Of a DNA stretch of 64,000 nucleotides, positions 15,074 through 23,915 are shown in pieces (position 1 is the stretch's first letter; each line of letters opens with the position of its first letter). The DNA lies in NCBI RefSeq assembly GCF_000027225.1, contig NC_013892.1, forward strand, positions 1,488,001 to 1,552,000, read 5' to 3'. Source of the stretch: Xenorhabdus bovienii SS-2004. Its GTDB lineage: Bacteria > Pseudomonadota > Gammaproteobacteria > Enterobacterales > Enterobacteriaceae. The notes beneath the pieces are model-generated. The model searched no databases. It was not told the DNA's origin and worked only from the letters and a program-made list of their open reading frames with translations. The position numbers and the translations under genes were made by a program.

Positions 15074-15120
15074 GCGCTCCCTTTCAGGCTACGGGAGTTT
15101 TCGGCTAAAACAGCATGATT
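15029..15120 (-). repeat. Repeated structured leader element, copy 1
   Basis: A ~90-base element upstream of the DUF3577-ssb genes that recurs at 33798-33890. Conserved blocks are CTCCYGTAGCCTGMAAGGGAG, a 5-bp hairpin, and GGTACATCTGCSCACCTTTG with RAAGCAGAT, where ATCTGC pairs with GCAGAT and GGT may pair with ACC in its loop as a pseudoknot. In copy 1 an outer 8-bp stem AATCATGC/GCATGATT encloses the first hairpin and covers the leader-peptide ATG. Confidence 0.6.
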
Positions 15121-15161
15121 TTTAAAGCACCAGTCCGTGCGGTCAATCCTTAATCCCATTT

Positions 15162-17156
15162 TCAGTCCGGTGAATTTCCCCGCCGGGTTTTTCGGGAGCC
15201 GGTCACCGCGTTAGCGTTCAGCATCCCTTTGCATGCCGGATAGCGAGTGCAGCCCCAGAACGGGGTTGTTTTTCCCGCCCGTTTTTGCATCGGGCCGCCA
15301 CAGCGCGGGCACGCCGGGGTTTTCGGCAGGGTAAACCGGATCGGCTGTGTTTTGCCCTTTTCCACTAAATGCGCCAGCCATTGTGCCTGTTTCTGCATAA
15401 AGCCATCCAGTGTGGCCCGGCCCCGGGCAATGTCGTCCAGAGACTGTTCCCACAGCGCAGTCATCCCCGGATGGGTCAGGACGTCCGGCAGCCCGGCAAT
15501 CAGCTCCTGCGCCAGCGGCGTTGCATGCAGGTTTTTCTTTTTTCGCGCCAGCAGCTGACGGTTAAACAGGGCTTCAATGATACCTGCCCGGGTGGCCTCC
15601 GTGCCCAGCCCGGCATTTTCCCGCAGCACTTTTTTAAGCTGCGGATCGTGGATAAACGCAGCGGCATTTTTCATGGCGGCAATCAGCGTACCTTCGGTAA
15701 AAGGCGCAGGCGGCCGGGTTTGCCGGGGCTGTATTTCTGCACGGAGTACCGGGCAGATTTCCTCTTTTTTCAATGCAGGCAGCGCGGTATTGTCGTCCTG
15801 CTCCTGCACCTGTTTTTCATCGGCAAACAGCGTCTTCCAGCCCGTGACCACACTGACCCGCCCTTTCGCCTGAAATACCTGCCCGCCGATAGTGAATGTC
15901 ACGTCAGTCACATCCGTTTCCTGTACGGGCAGAAACTGCGCCAGATAATAGTGGCGGATCAACTGATAGATCTTTAATTCGTCCGCGGTCAGTTTCGTCA
16001 TATCAAAAGTGTGGCGGGTCGGAATAATGGCATGGTGCGCCGTGATTTGGCTGTCATTCCAGACTCGGGAGAGAGTGCTGGCATCCAGCTGGCTGATAAT
16101 GGCATTCATCGCAGGATCGGTACGGGTCAGTGCGGTGAACACGGCCGGAATATCTTCCCGCATTGAAACCGGCAGATAACCGCAATCCGTGCGCGGGTAG
16201 GTGGTCGCTTTATGGATTTCATACAACGACTGGGCAATCGTCAGTACCTGACCGGCCCCCATTCCCCATTGACGGGAGGCTACCTGCTGGAGCATCCCCA
16301 AATCAAAACAGAGCGGCGGCGGGGTTTTTTCCCGTTTCTGCGTGAGTTCAGTCACCACGGCATCTTGTGCCTGCTGACAACGCTGAACCACACTCTGCGC
16401 GATATCCTCCCGGATACAGCGTTTTTCTTCATCGCAATCGTCGGGCGCAGGCAGCCATTTAACCCGAAAGCTAATGTCATCTTTTTGCAATGCGGCCATC
16501 ACCTGCCAGTAGGGTTTTGGCTCAAACCGGGCGATATCGTTATCACGGTTCACGACCAGTGCCAGTGTCGGCGTCTGTACCCGCCCGATGGACAGCACCT
16601 CACCAAATCCCTGTGCCTGCGCTTTCAGGGTATACAGGCGGGTCAGGTTTATTCCCATCAGCCAGTCCGCCCGTGCCCGTCCCAGTCCGGCCTGCCAGAG
16701 TGGTTCGGTTTGCTCCCCCAGTAATATCGCGGCCAGTGCCTGCCGGATACTGGTTTCATCCAGCGCAGACAGCCACAGCCGTCTGACGGGGCCGGTAAAA
16801 CGGCAATACTCCAGCAGTTCACGGGCAATCACTTCCCCTTCACGGTCAGCATCAGTGGCGATAATCACTTCGTCGGCCTGTTTCAGTAATTGTCTGATCA
16901 CCGCAAACTGATCGGCGGTCTCTTTCTTCACAGTCCATTGCCACTGCACAGGCAGCACCGGCAGGGGTTCCATGCGCCACGGCGGGCCGAATTGTTCACC
17001 ATAGTGCTCGGGTGCAGCCATTTCCAGCAAATGCCCGATAGCCCAGGTGACAGTAATACTGTCGCCAAAGAGATAGCCCTGTCCGCGCTGCTTCACGCCC
17101 AGCACCCGGGCGATATCTCTGGCCTGAGAGGGCTTTTCACATAAATACAGTGGCAT
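15162..17156 (-). CDS. topB: DNA topoisomerase III, ICE-encoded (TopB-like, type IA)
   Basis: About 664 residues. The true start is MPLYLCEKPSQARDIARVLG at 17156; the open frame extends 49 codons upstream across the neighbour's end. The Toprim domain shows the acidic motif IIATDADREGEVIARELLEY (~105), and the active-site Tyr is in TTYPRTDCGYLP (~325). The C-terminus has a four-Cys zinc ribbon (CPRCGGPMQK ... FWGCTRYPACKG). All key residues are present. Such enzymes resolve recombination and replication intermediates of the element. It begins one base after the PFL_4669-type gene, so they are coupled. Confidence 0.95.
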   Translation of the reverse strand: MPLYLCEKPSQARDIARVLGVKQRGQGYLFGDSITVTWAIGHLLEMAAPEHYGEQFGPPWRMEPLPVLPVQWQWTVKKETADQFAVIRQLLKQADEVIIATDADREGEVIARELLEYCRFTGPVRRLWLSALDETSIRQALAAILLGEQTEPLWQAGLGRARADWLMGINLTRLYTLKAQAQGFGEVLSIGRVQTPTLALVVNRDNDIARFEPKPYWQVMAALQKDDISFRVKWLPAPDDCDEEKRCIREDIAQSVVQRCQQAQDAVVTELTQKREKTPPPLCFDLGMLQQVASRQWGMGAGQVLTIAQSLYEIHKATTYPRTDCGYLPVSMREDIPAVFTALTRTDPAMNAIISQLDASTLSRVWNDSQITAHHAIIPTRHTFDMTKLTADELKIYQLIRHYYLAQFLPVQETDVTDVTFTIGGQVFQAKGRVSVVTGWKTLFADEKQVQEQDDNTALPALKKEEICPVLRAEIQPRQTRPPAPFTEGTLIAAMKNAAAFIHDPQLKKVLRENAGLGTEATRAGIIEALFNRQLLARKKKNLHATPLAQELIAGLPDVLTHPGMTALWEQSLDDIARGRATLDGFMQKQAQWLAHLVEKGKTQPIRFTLPKTPACPRCGGPMQKRAGKTTPFWGCTRYPACKGMLNANAVTGSRKTRRGNSPD

Positions 17157-17157
17157 A

Positions 17158-17883
17158 TCACCCCCTCCCTGCATCCTGAGCCACCGTGCGCAGGGGGGGT
17201 GAAAAATCAGAACGCAGCCGGCCCGACAGAATATCGGGGTCCGGTTCGCCCAGCCATTTAATGGCTTCAAGGCCAGCCGGTGTTTTTTCCTCAATATCCG
17301 CACGGGTCACCTTCAGAGGGCGGTAAGAACGCACCAGACCATAAATCTGGCGGATCACCCGACTGCCGTTATGCAGCAACGCATCCCGCTCTGAACGAGA
17401 AATAAAACCGTAATGAAACGCCTGAAAGGTTTTCATCGCCAGCTGGTCGAAACCGACCAACAGCCAGACACAGCGGTAACCCAGCGGGGAGTGACTGTAG
17501 ACCCCGATATTCAGCGGTTCAACAGAGGAAACCGCGGATAACGTCACCTGTGCCGGCAGGGCGTTCAGTGTTTCCTGCAAGGTGGCAATACGCTGCTGAA
17601 GGCTGGCCGAGGCCGCCACCAGGGCCTGTTCCAGTTTCATCAGCCAGCTGTCGGCATACGGGTTATCGGCAGCCGCATCCTCACTGATGGTGCCCGCCCG
17701 TTTAATTACCTGCGGCATGCCGATAATGTCCGGGTATTGACGGCGGCCGGTGACGTCTTCTTTTTTACGCCCTGCCCAGAGGCGGATGGCGTAGTGGGTA
17801 TGGAGTTCAATGGTTAACGTGGATTTCAGTGCACCGGCACGACGGGGGGGCGACGGTGCGGTTTTTTCATCAGGTTCAGACAT
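17158..17883 (-). CDS. ICE protein, PFL_4669 family (TIGR03761)
   Basis: About 241 residues, MSEPDEKTAPSPPRRAGALK; start at ATG 17883 with AGGAG ten bases upstream. The blocks LHTHYAIRLWAGRKKEDVTG, DNPYADSWLMKLEQAL and SHSPLGYRCVWLLVGFDQLA are the family signature. A short coiled segment (~80-105) is likely. It is conserved in GI-type ICEs immediately before topB and probably belongs to the element's replication or maintenance set. It is preceded by a terminator and a long RNA repeat array, so its expression may be controlled at the RNA level. Confidence 0.88.
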   Translation of the reverse strand: MSEPDEKTAPSPPRRAGALKSTLTIELHTHYAIRLWAGRKKEDVTGRRQYPDIIGMPQVIKRAGTISEDAAADNPYADSWLMKLEQALVAASASLQQRIATLQETLNALPAQVTLSAVSSVEPLNIGVYSHSPLGYRCVWLLVGFDQLAMKTFQAFHYGFISRSERDALLHNGSRVIRQIYGLVRSYRPLKVTRADIEEKTPAGLEAIKWLGEPDPDILSGRLRSDFSPPLRTVAQDAGRG

Positions 17884-17974
17884 AAAGAGCAACTCCTGTT
17901 TGGTCGGTTTATGTCTGTGGGACTATCAGGGGAAAGGTGTCTGCGACTCAATAGATAATCAGTTATGAAAAAAG

Positions 17975-18001
17975 GAAAAAACGACCCCTTTTCGGGATCG
18001 T
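17975..18001 (-). terminator. Terminator closing the RNA repeat array
   Basis: Minus strand ACGATCCC-gaaaa-GGGGTCGT followed by TTTTTTCC. A stable 8-bp stem with a U run lies directly after the last repeat unit and ~90 bases before the PFL_4669-family gene. Confidence 0.85.
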
Positions 18002-18005
18002 AGAA

Positions 18006-18325
18006 AAGATTATTTTTATCGTCTTTGTCGCCCGGCTAATAAAGTACAATTTTTAGCCGTCTGTGCCCCGGGCACACCAGTATTATTTTTAACCACTGCT
18101 GTCTCAGGCAATACGATAGATTTTCAGACTTGCCTGCCTCAAACAAGGCAGTACAATTTTTAGTCGCCTGTGCCCCGGGCACACCAGTATGATTTTCAAC
18201 CACTGCTGTCTCAGGCAATACGGTAGATTTTCAGACTTGACTGCCTCAAACAAGGCAGTACAATTTTTAGTCGCCTATGCCCCGGGCACACCAGTATAAT
18301 TTTTAATCATTGTTGTTCCGGGCAA
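18006..18325 (-). ncRNA. Tandem RNA repeat array: nine ~35-base units with 107-base higher-order period
   Basis: On the minus strand, 320 bases resolve into nine imperfect units of 32-40 bases. Most units open with a hairpin (TGCCCGGGGCA, TGCCTTGTTTGAGGCA or TGCCTGAGACAGCA) and end with a core like GACTAAAAATTGTACTG or GGTTGAAAATCATACTG. Three unit types alternate, giving an exact 107-base repeat (18044, 18151, 18258). Hairpin arms differ between units yet stay complementary. The array follows the stop of the STY4528-like gene, ends in a terminator, and leads into the PFL_4669-topB genes. It could be a STAXI-type pseudoknot array, known upstream of ssb, topoisomerase, antirestriction and XerDC-type genes, or resemble a type III antitoxin array without its toxin. 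Confidence 0.7.
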
Positions 18326-18338
18326 CACAACCCGGTTT

Positions 18339-19562
18339 TTACCCCATGTCATCACGGTGATATTTTGCCTGCGCCAGCCGCTGACGAATATCTTTCACTA
18401 CACTGCTGACATGGGCTTGTGAAGAGGGGGGAACAGAACGCGCCGTTTCCCGTGTGAATTCAACGGGTTTCTTCGCAGCCGCCGTCGTCGTGACAGCCGG
18501 TTCAGCCTGCACATACAGTTTTCCCTCCCGTGCCCGTTTCATCATCGCCAGCAGCCAGCCGACCGGATTACCGATTTTGCCTGCCTGTAACGCCTTATCC
18601 AGACAAGTCAACACAGTCTGCGCCTGTTCAGCAGGCAGTGCCTGCAACTGGCTGTTCAGCATCCCCCCATCTTCCGGCTCCAGTTGCCTGCATAACTTTT
18701 CCGGCAGAAAAATAGCGGACGGTGTATCTACGTATGTTTTTTTATTCACACTCTGTGTGAAAGAACGTACATAACAGTTCGGTTTAGTGGTTTGACGACA
18801 AGTCATTGATTTCACGCTGAGTTCGGTTTCCGAATTCGGCTTATTCTGCCCTTTTAACTGACCGGATTCGGTTTCCGAACCCGGTTTCATTTCCCTGAGT
18901 TCGGTTTGCTGTTTTCCCTGTTGAAGCGCCTGCCTCATGACCCTTTGCTGTGGCGTCTGCACCGCATTCAGCCGCGCTTCCAGCAAACGGATATGACTGT
19001 GACGATGACGCATCAGTGGATCTTCTTGAATGTCAGTCAGTACCTCCCGTGCCGTCTGGCTGATAGTGCGGTTTTTGCTGCGACAGGCTTCTGCCACAGT
19101 ATTCAGCCAGTGAGGATCGAGAATCTCGGCATCACGGCAGGTCAGCGGTTCATCGTGTTGCGCATAGATATTGCCCCGCACCCGCCCATGCTCGTCGCGG
19201 ATACGCTTGCATAAACTCAGCCAGCCGGTTATTCGCAGCATCAGCAATACCCGGCTGACGGTTTCACGGGAGGCTTTGCCTTTATAGGGCGAGGCCAGCA
19301 GCAGCTGCAATTCATCGTAGCTGGGGAAAACCGCCCCTTCATTTTGTTGCGCATACAAACGGATCATCATCCAGCCCGTTTTATCCAGTGGTGACAGGCG
19401 ATCATCCAGTAACAGGCGACGGGGATAGGCATCCTGAATGTTACCCATAAACAGCAGACCACTGCGCAGCTGTGAAACGTCATCGTCGGGGCGTTGTTCC
19501 AGACGGCTTTTCATTTTGGCCATAGTGTGGGCAATTAAGCTGTCTGCTGACAGGTTTATCAT
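18339..19562 (-). CDS. STY4528-family pathogenicity-island replication protein
   Basis: A 407-residue protein. The N-terminal half has a helix-turn-helix-like part (SRETVSRVLLMLRITGWLSL, ~98-117) within sequence shared by the STY4528 family (GLLFMGNIQDAYPRRLLLDD, LSPLDKTGWMMIRLYAQQNE). The middle is polar and low-complexity (~215-260), and the C-terminus is LVQAE-rich with KDIRQRLAQAKYH. These proteins resemble plasmid replication initiators and lie beside parB/dnaB genes in SPI-7-like islands. A role in element replication is likely but inferred. Confidence 0.87.
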   Translation of the reverse strand: MINLSADSLIAHTMAKMKSRLEQRPDDDVSQLRSGLLFMGNIQDAYPRRLLLDDRLSPLDKTGWMMIRLYAQQNEGAVFPSYDELQLLLASPYKGKASRETVSRVLLMLRITGWLSLCKRIRDEHGRVRGNIYAQHDEPLTCRDAEILDPHWLNTVAEACRSKNRTISQTAREVLTDIQEDPLMRHRHSHIRLLEARLNAVQTPQQRVMRQALQQGKQQTELREMKPGSETESGQLKGQNKPNSETELSVKSMTCRQTTKPNCYVRSFTQSVNKKTYVDTPSAIFLPEKLCRQLEPEDGGMLNSQLQALPAEQAQTVLTCLDKALQAGKIGNPVGWLLAMMKRAREGKLYVQAEPAVTTTAAAKKPVEFTRETARSVPPSSQAHVSSVVKDIRQRLAQAKYHRDDMG

Positions 19563-19657
19563 GATCCCTTCTCTCCGGTGTTAATCTGTGAAAATAATGT
19601 CAGGGCTGCACCCTGTGGCGTTGCACAAGGCGCAGAATGACACGACTTCAGTCACAT

Positions 19658-19915
19658 TTACGATTTACGAATTTCATTGTTGTAGCGTTCGTGGTGCATC
19701 AGCTCCCACGATTGCCCGCTATCACGGCTTAACAACCGCCAGAACAGCCCCACGTTGATTTTCAGATACCCGGTGCCTTTTTCCTTCAGCCGGACGTAAT
19801 TACGCTGACCCCGCCGATAACATTTCACCTGATATTGCGCCTTACGGCGAAAGGACAGCGGTGCCGTTACCGGCACATGCAGGCCGGGCATGATTTCGGT
19901 TAATTTTCCTGACAT
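19658..19915 (-). CDS. Small ParE-like ICE protein
   Basis: About 85 residues, MSGKLTEIMPGLHVPVTAPL, start at 19915 with AGGAAACG just upstream. It is basic (VKCYRRGQRNYVRLKEKGTG) and ends HHERYNNEIRK. The arrangement FRRKAQYQVKCY ... GYLKINVGLFWRLLSRDSGQSWELMHHERYN resembles the ParE-like fold assigned to this ICE family. No antitoxin of the RelB/ParD type is next to it, so it may not act as a toxin here. It lies between the STY4528- and DUF2857-type genes, its usual place. Confidence 0.65.
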   Translation of the reverse strand: MSGKLTEIMPGLHVPVTAPLSFRRKAQYQVKCYRRGQRNYVRLKEKGTGYLKINVGLFWRLLSRDSGQSWELMHHERYNNEIRKS

Positions 19916-19935
19916 CGTTTCCTGTATGACCCGTT

Positions 19936-20517
19936 TTATCCCTGTTTTTTCACAGAGACCGATCCGGATGCACCCTGTTGCTGCCATTCTTTGACGGCAT
20001 TCCAGACGGACGTCAGCGAAATATCATGATGCTCCGCCACGTCCATCATGATATCCAGCCCGTCGGCACTGTCCGCATCCCTCATCTTTGCCGCCTGCCA
20101 GCGCTGCCACAGGTCACGGTTTTCCGCTTCTGTCAGCACCGAAACCCGCCCCGACTTCACGGCAATACCGGCAATACGCCGGCGCGCCGCCACCTCCAGA
20201 CTGGACAGGCCAAAAAAATAGTGCATCAGGTCAATCGATCCGCTGAGGGCCAGTGCCCGATCAATGCGTTGTATCCGTTGCTGTTCGATACGCGCCTGAT
20301 GTAAGATGCGGGCCAGATTGGCGTGATGAATTTGCACACTCAGCACCGATACCGGGCTGTTGCCCAGATAATGCAAATCCTCAATCGTCAGGCTCTGTAA
20401 CATCAGCATCTCCGAGGGTGCCAGCCCCAGTGCTTCGCAACGGCGGATATAGCCGTTCTTCAAATCCATCACCAACTGCAACAACAGGCTGTTGGTCGCT
20501 TGCGATAAATGATTCAT
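19936..20517 (-). CDS. DUF2857-family ICE protein
   Basis: A 193-residue protein. The stretch LLLQLVMDLKNGYIRRCEAL, then SLTIEDLHYLGNSPVSVLSV and ARRRIAGIAVKSGRVSVLTE, is typical of DUF2857 (STY4526-like). It is mostly helical, with a predicted helix-turn-helix-like end (HDISLTSVWNAVKEWQQQG). Conserved between parB and the STY4528-type gene in GI-type ICEs. Function unknown; DNA binding is possible. Confidence 0.83.
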   Translation of the reverse strand: MNHLSQATNSLLLQLVMDLKNGYIRRCEALGLAPSEMLMLQSLTIEDLHYLGNSPVSVLSVQIHHANLARILHQARIEQQRIQRIDRALALSGSIDLMHYFFGLSSLEVAARRRIAGIAVKSGRVSVLTEAENRDLWQRWQAAKMRDADSADGLDIMMDVAEHHDISLTSVWNAVKEWQQQGASGSVSVKKQG

Positions 20518-20597
20518 ACACTTCCTCCATTATCAGGCCAGTCAAAACACAATGAATGAGCAACACACTGAAAAGCAGGCACCCCGGACCGGTATCG

Positions 20598-22178
20598 CTA
20601 CATCGCCAACATCTCCGGCACCATTTCGCGCTGAAGTTCACGCAGGCGGCGGATAATCCGCAGCAGCCGCAGAAACTTCACGGTCTGACTGTCATCCAGC
20701 AATGGCACCGCCTCCCGTCCGGCGGTGCCGAGCAGAACGGCAGTCAGCGTCAGTTCATGACGGTCAGTCGAGATTTCCCCGGTCAGGGAGTGCAATAAAC
20801 ACGAAAAAGGATGAACATCCGGCCCGTCAATCAGGCAAAATCCCGCCGACCGTTCATCCGATACCGGCAGCAAATCACGGTCACAGCCCATCACTTCGGC
20901 CAGTTCAAACGCCAGGCGAAACGCCATATTTTGCAGATGGTCGATATCGTCCTGCATCGGGGAAATGTGCCAGACTGAGCTGACCGGCTCCAGCCCGGTC
21001 CGGGCAAAGTGAAGATCGTCGGCTTCAGGCTCAGACAGTGCCGGTTCAGGCGGACTATCCGGCTGATAAGGCGGGAGCACCGGATTGTTTCGGGAAGACG
21101 GAGCAGGCACGGGTGTCTTATCGACCGGAGCGCATGTTGTCTCCGATGCCTGCTCCGCATCCGTGGCGGGTTGAGACATTATTCGCCGGTTCGGTTCCCT
21201 GTCTGGCGCCCTAATCCGATCCGCTTTAGGCGTATCCGGCTTTTCCGGCACAGGGTCAAGCGGGGTGGCCTGTTCACCAAAGAGTTGCCGGCGGTTACTT
21301 TCCTTCGGATCGAGTTCCAGTACCCAGCGGTCATAATTCAGCTGCGGGTGCGGTAATACCTGCAATAAATCGCCGATAAGTTCATCCCGGAACATCTCCG
21401 GCGACCAGGATTCCGGGGAGTCAAATTTGCGGCAACAGGCACCAAAAATCGCATCAAAGGAACAGGCAGGCTCCGATATTGCACTGACAACATGTTGCAG
21501 CCAGACAGCCTCGGCATCCTGCCGTAATGCCAGTAACAAACGAATTTGGGGTACCTTCAGCCCCGAGTTCAGCAGATCCGGCATCCACGGATAGAGATAT
21601 TGCACGGTATCTTCCATCCGGCTGATATAACTGCGGCTGACAGGAAAACCGGCTTCCCCCAGTAGTGCAGACAACTCACTTTGGGTGATTTTCTGCTGTT
21701 TCTCTACTTCAAAAAGGGTTCTGGCCTTGCAGACCCCCAGGGCTTTTTCAATAAAACTGAGTTCACCGCGCAGTTCATTTTCCGCCAGATGCCCGATGAC
21801 ACACTGCAATCTGCCCGGCCACGGTTTAAACAGGCAGTGAACACGATAAAAACGCTCATCGCCGGTTTCCTGCCACAGTTCGGACAAAATCTGATAGCGG
21901 GTATTGCCGCCATCACTGAAGATATAAACATCATCACCTTCCGGGTCACGGGTAACTTTCGGCACCGTATCCAGCCCGCGTACTTTGATCGAGGCCTTGA
22001 TATCCTCATAACGCGGGTTCCGACTGGTGCGGGGGTTATCCGGATTGGGGCGGAGTTGATCCAGTGTCAGTACCATCGGCATTTCCGACACAGGGGGTTG
22101 TTCACTGAGTGTCGCCGCGGCCTGGCGCCCTTGTTGTAACAGGGCATTGCCCATATTGAGAGGTTGCCGTGCCATCAT
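20598..22178 (-). CDS. parB: ParB-family partition protein (TIGR03764, PFGI-1 class)
   Basis: A 526-residue protein. The ParB/Srx core is visible at ~40-150 (LRPNPDNPRTSRNPRYEDIK, SIKVRGLDTVPKVTRDPE, FSDGGNTRYQILSEL), with the ENELRGELSFIEKA motif, then a helix-turn-helix (TQSELSALLGEAGFPVSRSYISRM, ~165-190). A long variable, Pro-rich region follows from ~300. It should bind a centromere-like site and, with ParA at the end of the element, keep excised copies in the cell. The start overlaps the dnaB stop by 4 bases (ATGATG). Confidence 0.9.
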   Translation of the reverse strand: MMARQPLNMGNALLQQGRQAAATLSEQPPVSEMPMVLTLDQLRPNPDNPRTSRNPRYEDIKASIKVRGLDTVPKVTRDPEGDDVYIFSDGGNTRYQILSELWQETGDERFYRVHCLFKPWPGRLQCVIGHLAENELRGELSFIEKALGVCKARTLFEVEKQQKITQSELSALLGEAGFPVSRSYISRMEDTVQYLYPWMPDLLNSGLKVPQIRLLLALRQDAEAVWLQHVVSAISEPACSFDAIFGACCRKFDSPESWSPEMFRDELIGDLLQVLPHPQLNYDRWVLELDPKESNRRQLFGEQATPLDPVPEKPDTPKADRIRAPDREPNRRIMSQPATDAEQASETTCAPVDKTPVPAPSSRNNPVLPPYQPDSPPEPALSEPEADDLHFARTGLEPVSSVWHISPMQDDIDHLQNMAFRLAFELAEVMGCDRDLLPVSDERSAGFCLIDGPDVHPFSCLLHSLTGEISTDRHELTLTAVLLGTAGREAVPLLDDSQTVKFLRLLRIIRRLRELQREMVPEMLAM

Positions 22179-23554
22179 TTCCCCCCGTAACCATCACTGT
22201 CTGCGGATAAGTCCAAAAACCGCGTATATTGGCCGTCAAATCCCACACGAACCACGCCCGTTGGACCCTGACGCTGCTTACCAATAATGATTTCAGCGAT
22301 ACCCGTATCGGGTGTGTCCGGGTGATAAACTTCATCGCGATAGAGATGCAGTATCAGGTCGGCGTCCTGCTCCAGTGAGCCGGAATCACGCAGGTCACCA
22401 TTATTAGGACGTTTATCGGAACGGTTTTCGACCTGCCGGTTAAGCTGGGACAGCGCCAGTACCGGGCAGCCCAGTTCTTTGCCCAACGCTTTCAGGTTAC
22501 GGGAGATATCGGCAATTTCCTGTGTCCGGTTTTCCTGGCCGGGCGCACACATCAGCTGGAGGTAGTCAACCATAATCAGGGCGGGTTTACCGTATTTGCG
22601 GGTATAGCGGCGGGCACGGGCGCGTAATAGTGCGGGCGTCTGATGACTGCAATCATCGATCACCAGACGCTGATCCCAGCGGGTAAACTGATCCAGACTC
22701 TGGCTGATGCGTCCCCACTGCTCATCATCCAGCATCCCGCTGCGCAGGGCGCTCAGAGAAACCCCGCCTTCCATGGCAGTGAGGCGCAGCATCAGTTGTG
22801 CCGCCGGCATTTCCAGACTGAAAATCTGTACCACGGCATCATCCCGGTGCCGCAGGACACCCAAGCAACAGGCCAGTCCCAACGCGGTTTTCCCCATCGA
22901 AGGGCGGGCAGCCAGCAAAATGAGATCACCGGCCTGCAAGCCGCCGGTTTTTTCATCAAGATCCTGAAATCCGGTCGGTGTGCCGGTTATTCCCTGTGAG
23001 CCTTGTATTCGCTCCAGATGGGCAATCAGGCTGTCTGCGCCCTGCAACAGGGTCATTTCCTGATGCTGGCGGGTCGAACCTTTTTCAGCCAGATTAAACA
23101 ACTGACTTTCTGCCTGCTCTATCAGGGTATCTGACTGAATATTCGGCTGAAAAACGTCAGCGCTGAGGGATTTTCCCAGTGCCAGTAACTGACGTAACCG
23201 GCTTTTTTCCGCCACAATACGGGCATACTCCTCAATATTGGCGGCACTGGGCGTGTTTTTACACACTTCCGCTACATAAGCAAAACCGCATGCCCGATCA
23301 ATTTGCCCACGCTGGGTCAGCCTATCGGTCAGGGTAATCAGGTCGAACGGACAGTTTTTTTCGCTCAGTTCAGCGATGGCCTGAAATATTATCCGGTGTG
23401 CCGGAAAATAAAAATCGTCGGCAACCAATAGCTGGACAACGCTATCCCAGCGCTCATTCTCCAGTACCAGCCCCCCCAACACCCCCACTTCGGCATACGC
23501 ATAGCTGGGCGCCTCTTCACTGATGATCTGTAAATGTTCATGCGCCATGTCCAT
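22175..23554 (-). CDS. dnaB: Replicative DNA helicase, DnaB-like (ICE copy)
   Basis: About 459 residues, start MDMAHEHL at 23554 with GGGAGG upstream. The N-terminal domain (EVGVLGGLVLENERWDSVVQ) and the RecA-like motor are both present: Walker A ARPSMGKTALG (~215), a Walker-B-like LIMVDYLQLM (~320), and DLRDSGSLEQDADLILHLYR near the end. All catalytic motifs look intact. ICE-encoded DnaB lets the excised element replicate without the host helicase. It lies in the parB-dnaB-hyp-parA order typical of GI-type ICEs. Confidence 0.93.
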   Translation of the reverse strand: MDMAHEHLQIISEEAPSYAYAEVGVLGGLVLENERWDSVVQLLVADDFYFPAHRIIFQAIAELSEKNCPFDLITLTDRLTQRGQIDRACGFAYVAEVCKNTPSAANIEEYARIVAEKSRLRQLLALGKSLSADVFQPNIQSDTLIEQAESQLFNLAEKGSTRQHQEMTLLQGADSLIAHLERIQGSQGITGTPTGFQDLDEKTGGLQAGDLILLAARPSMGKTALGLACCLGVLRHRDDAVVQIFSLEMPAAQLMLRLTAMEGGVSLSALRSGMLDDEQWGRISQSLDQFTRWDQRLVIDDCSHQTPALLRARARRYTRKYGKPALIMVDYLQLMCAPGQENRTQEIADISRNLKALGKELGCPVLALSQLNRQVENRSDKRPNNGDLRDSGSLEQDADLILHLYRDEVYHPDTPDTGIAEIIIGKQRQGPTGVVRVGFDGQYTRFLDLSADSDGYGGK

Positions 23555-23915
23555 CGGCTGCCTCCCTGCTGATCGCATTCAGGGCAGCGATTAAACGCTG
23601 TTGCAGATGAGGGGAAGAAACCCAGAACAGCACCTCGTTATGGGTCAGATACTGCGGCTGGTCATTTTCCCAGCCACATTCCAGCAACGCCAAATCCGGA
23701 GACGCATCGGGGCGCATGGCCTGCCTGCGCATACGGGGATAATAATGCTCTACCCCTTCCGGAGAAACATCGGGAACAGCTGGCAACAGGATCTGAAGTT
23801 TCGCCTGCGCGGTTTCACGATCCGGCGCATCCACAAACACAAACCTCTCATCATCACTGAACAGTAATTCAACGCGCTCATAACGAAAGCAGACCGCCCG
23901 CCAGATAACATTCAT
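23538..23915 (-). CDS. Conserved ICE protein between dnaB and parA
   Basis: About 125 residues, MNVIWRAVCFRYERVELLFS, start at ATG 23915, overlapping the parA end by 4 bases. No signal or membrane helix; acidic and aromatic-rich (EHYYPRMRRQAMRPDASP, ALLECGWENDQPQYL). The gene is conserved at this position in related ICEs. Function unknown; coupling suggests work with the partition or replication proteins. Confidence 0.7.
   Translation of the reverse strand: MNVIWRAVCFRYERVELLFSDDERFVFVDAPDRETAQAKLQILLPAVPDVSPEGVEHYYPRMRRQAMRPDASPDLALLECGWENDQPQYLTHNEVLFWVSSPHLQQRLIAALNAISREAADGHGA

Noticed and set aside
15369..15977. 202-codon plus-strand frame inside topB
   Set aside because: Shadow of the topoisomerase gene; His/Pro/Arg-rich product without family features.
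18044..18320. CRISPR-like array (regular repeats)
   Set aside because: The 107-base period is made of conserved sequence throughout, with no unique spacers and no cas genes; it is an RNA repeat array.
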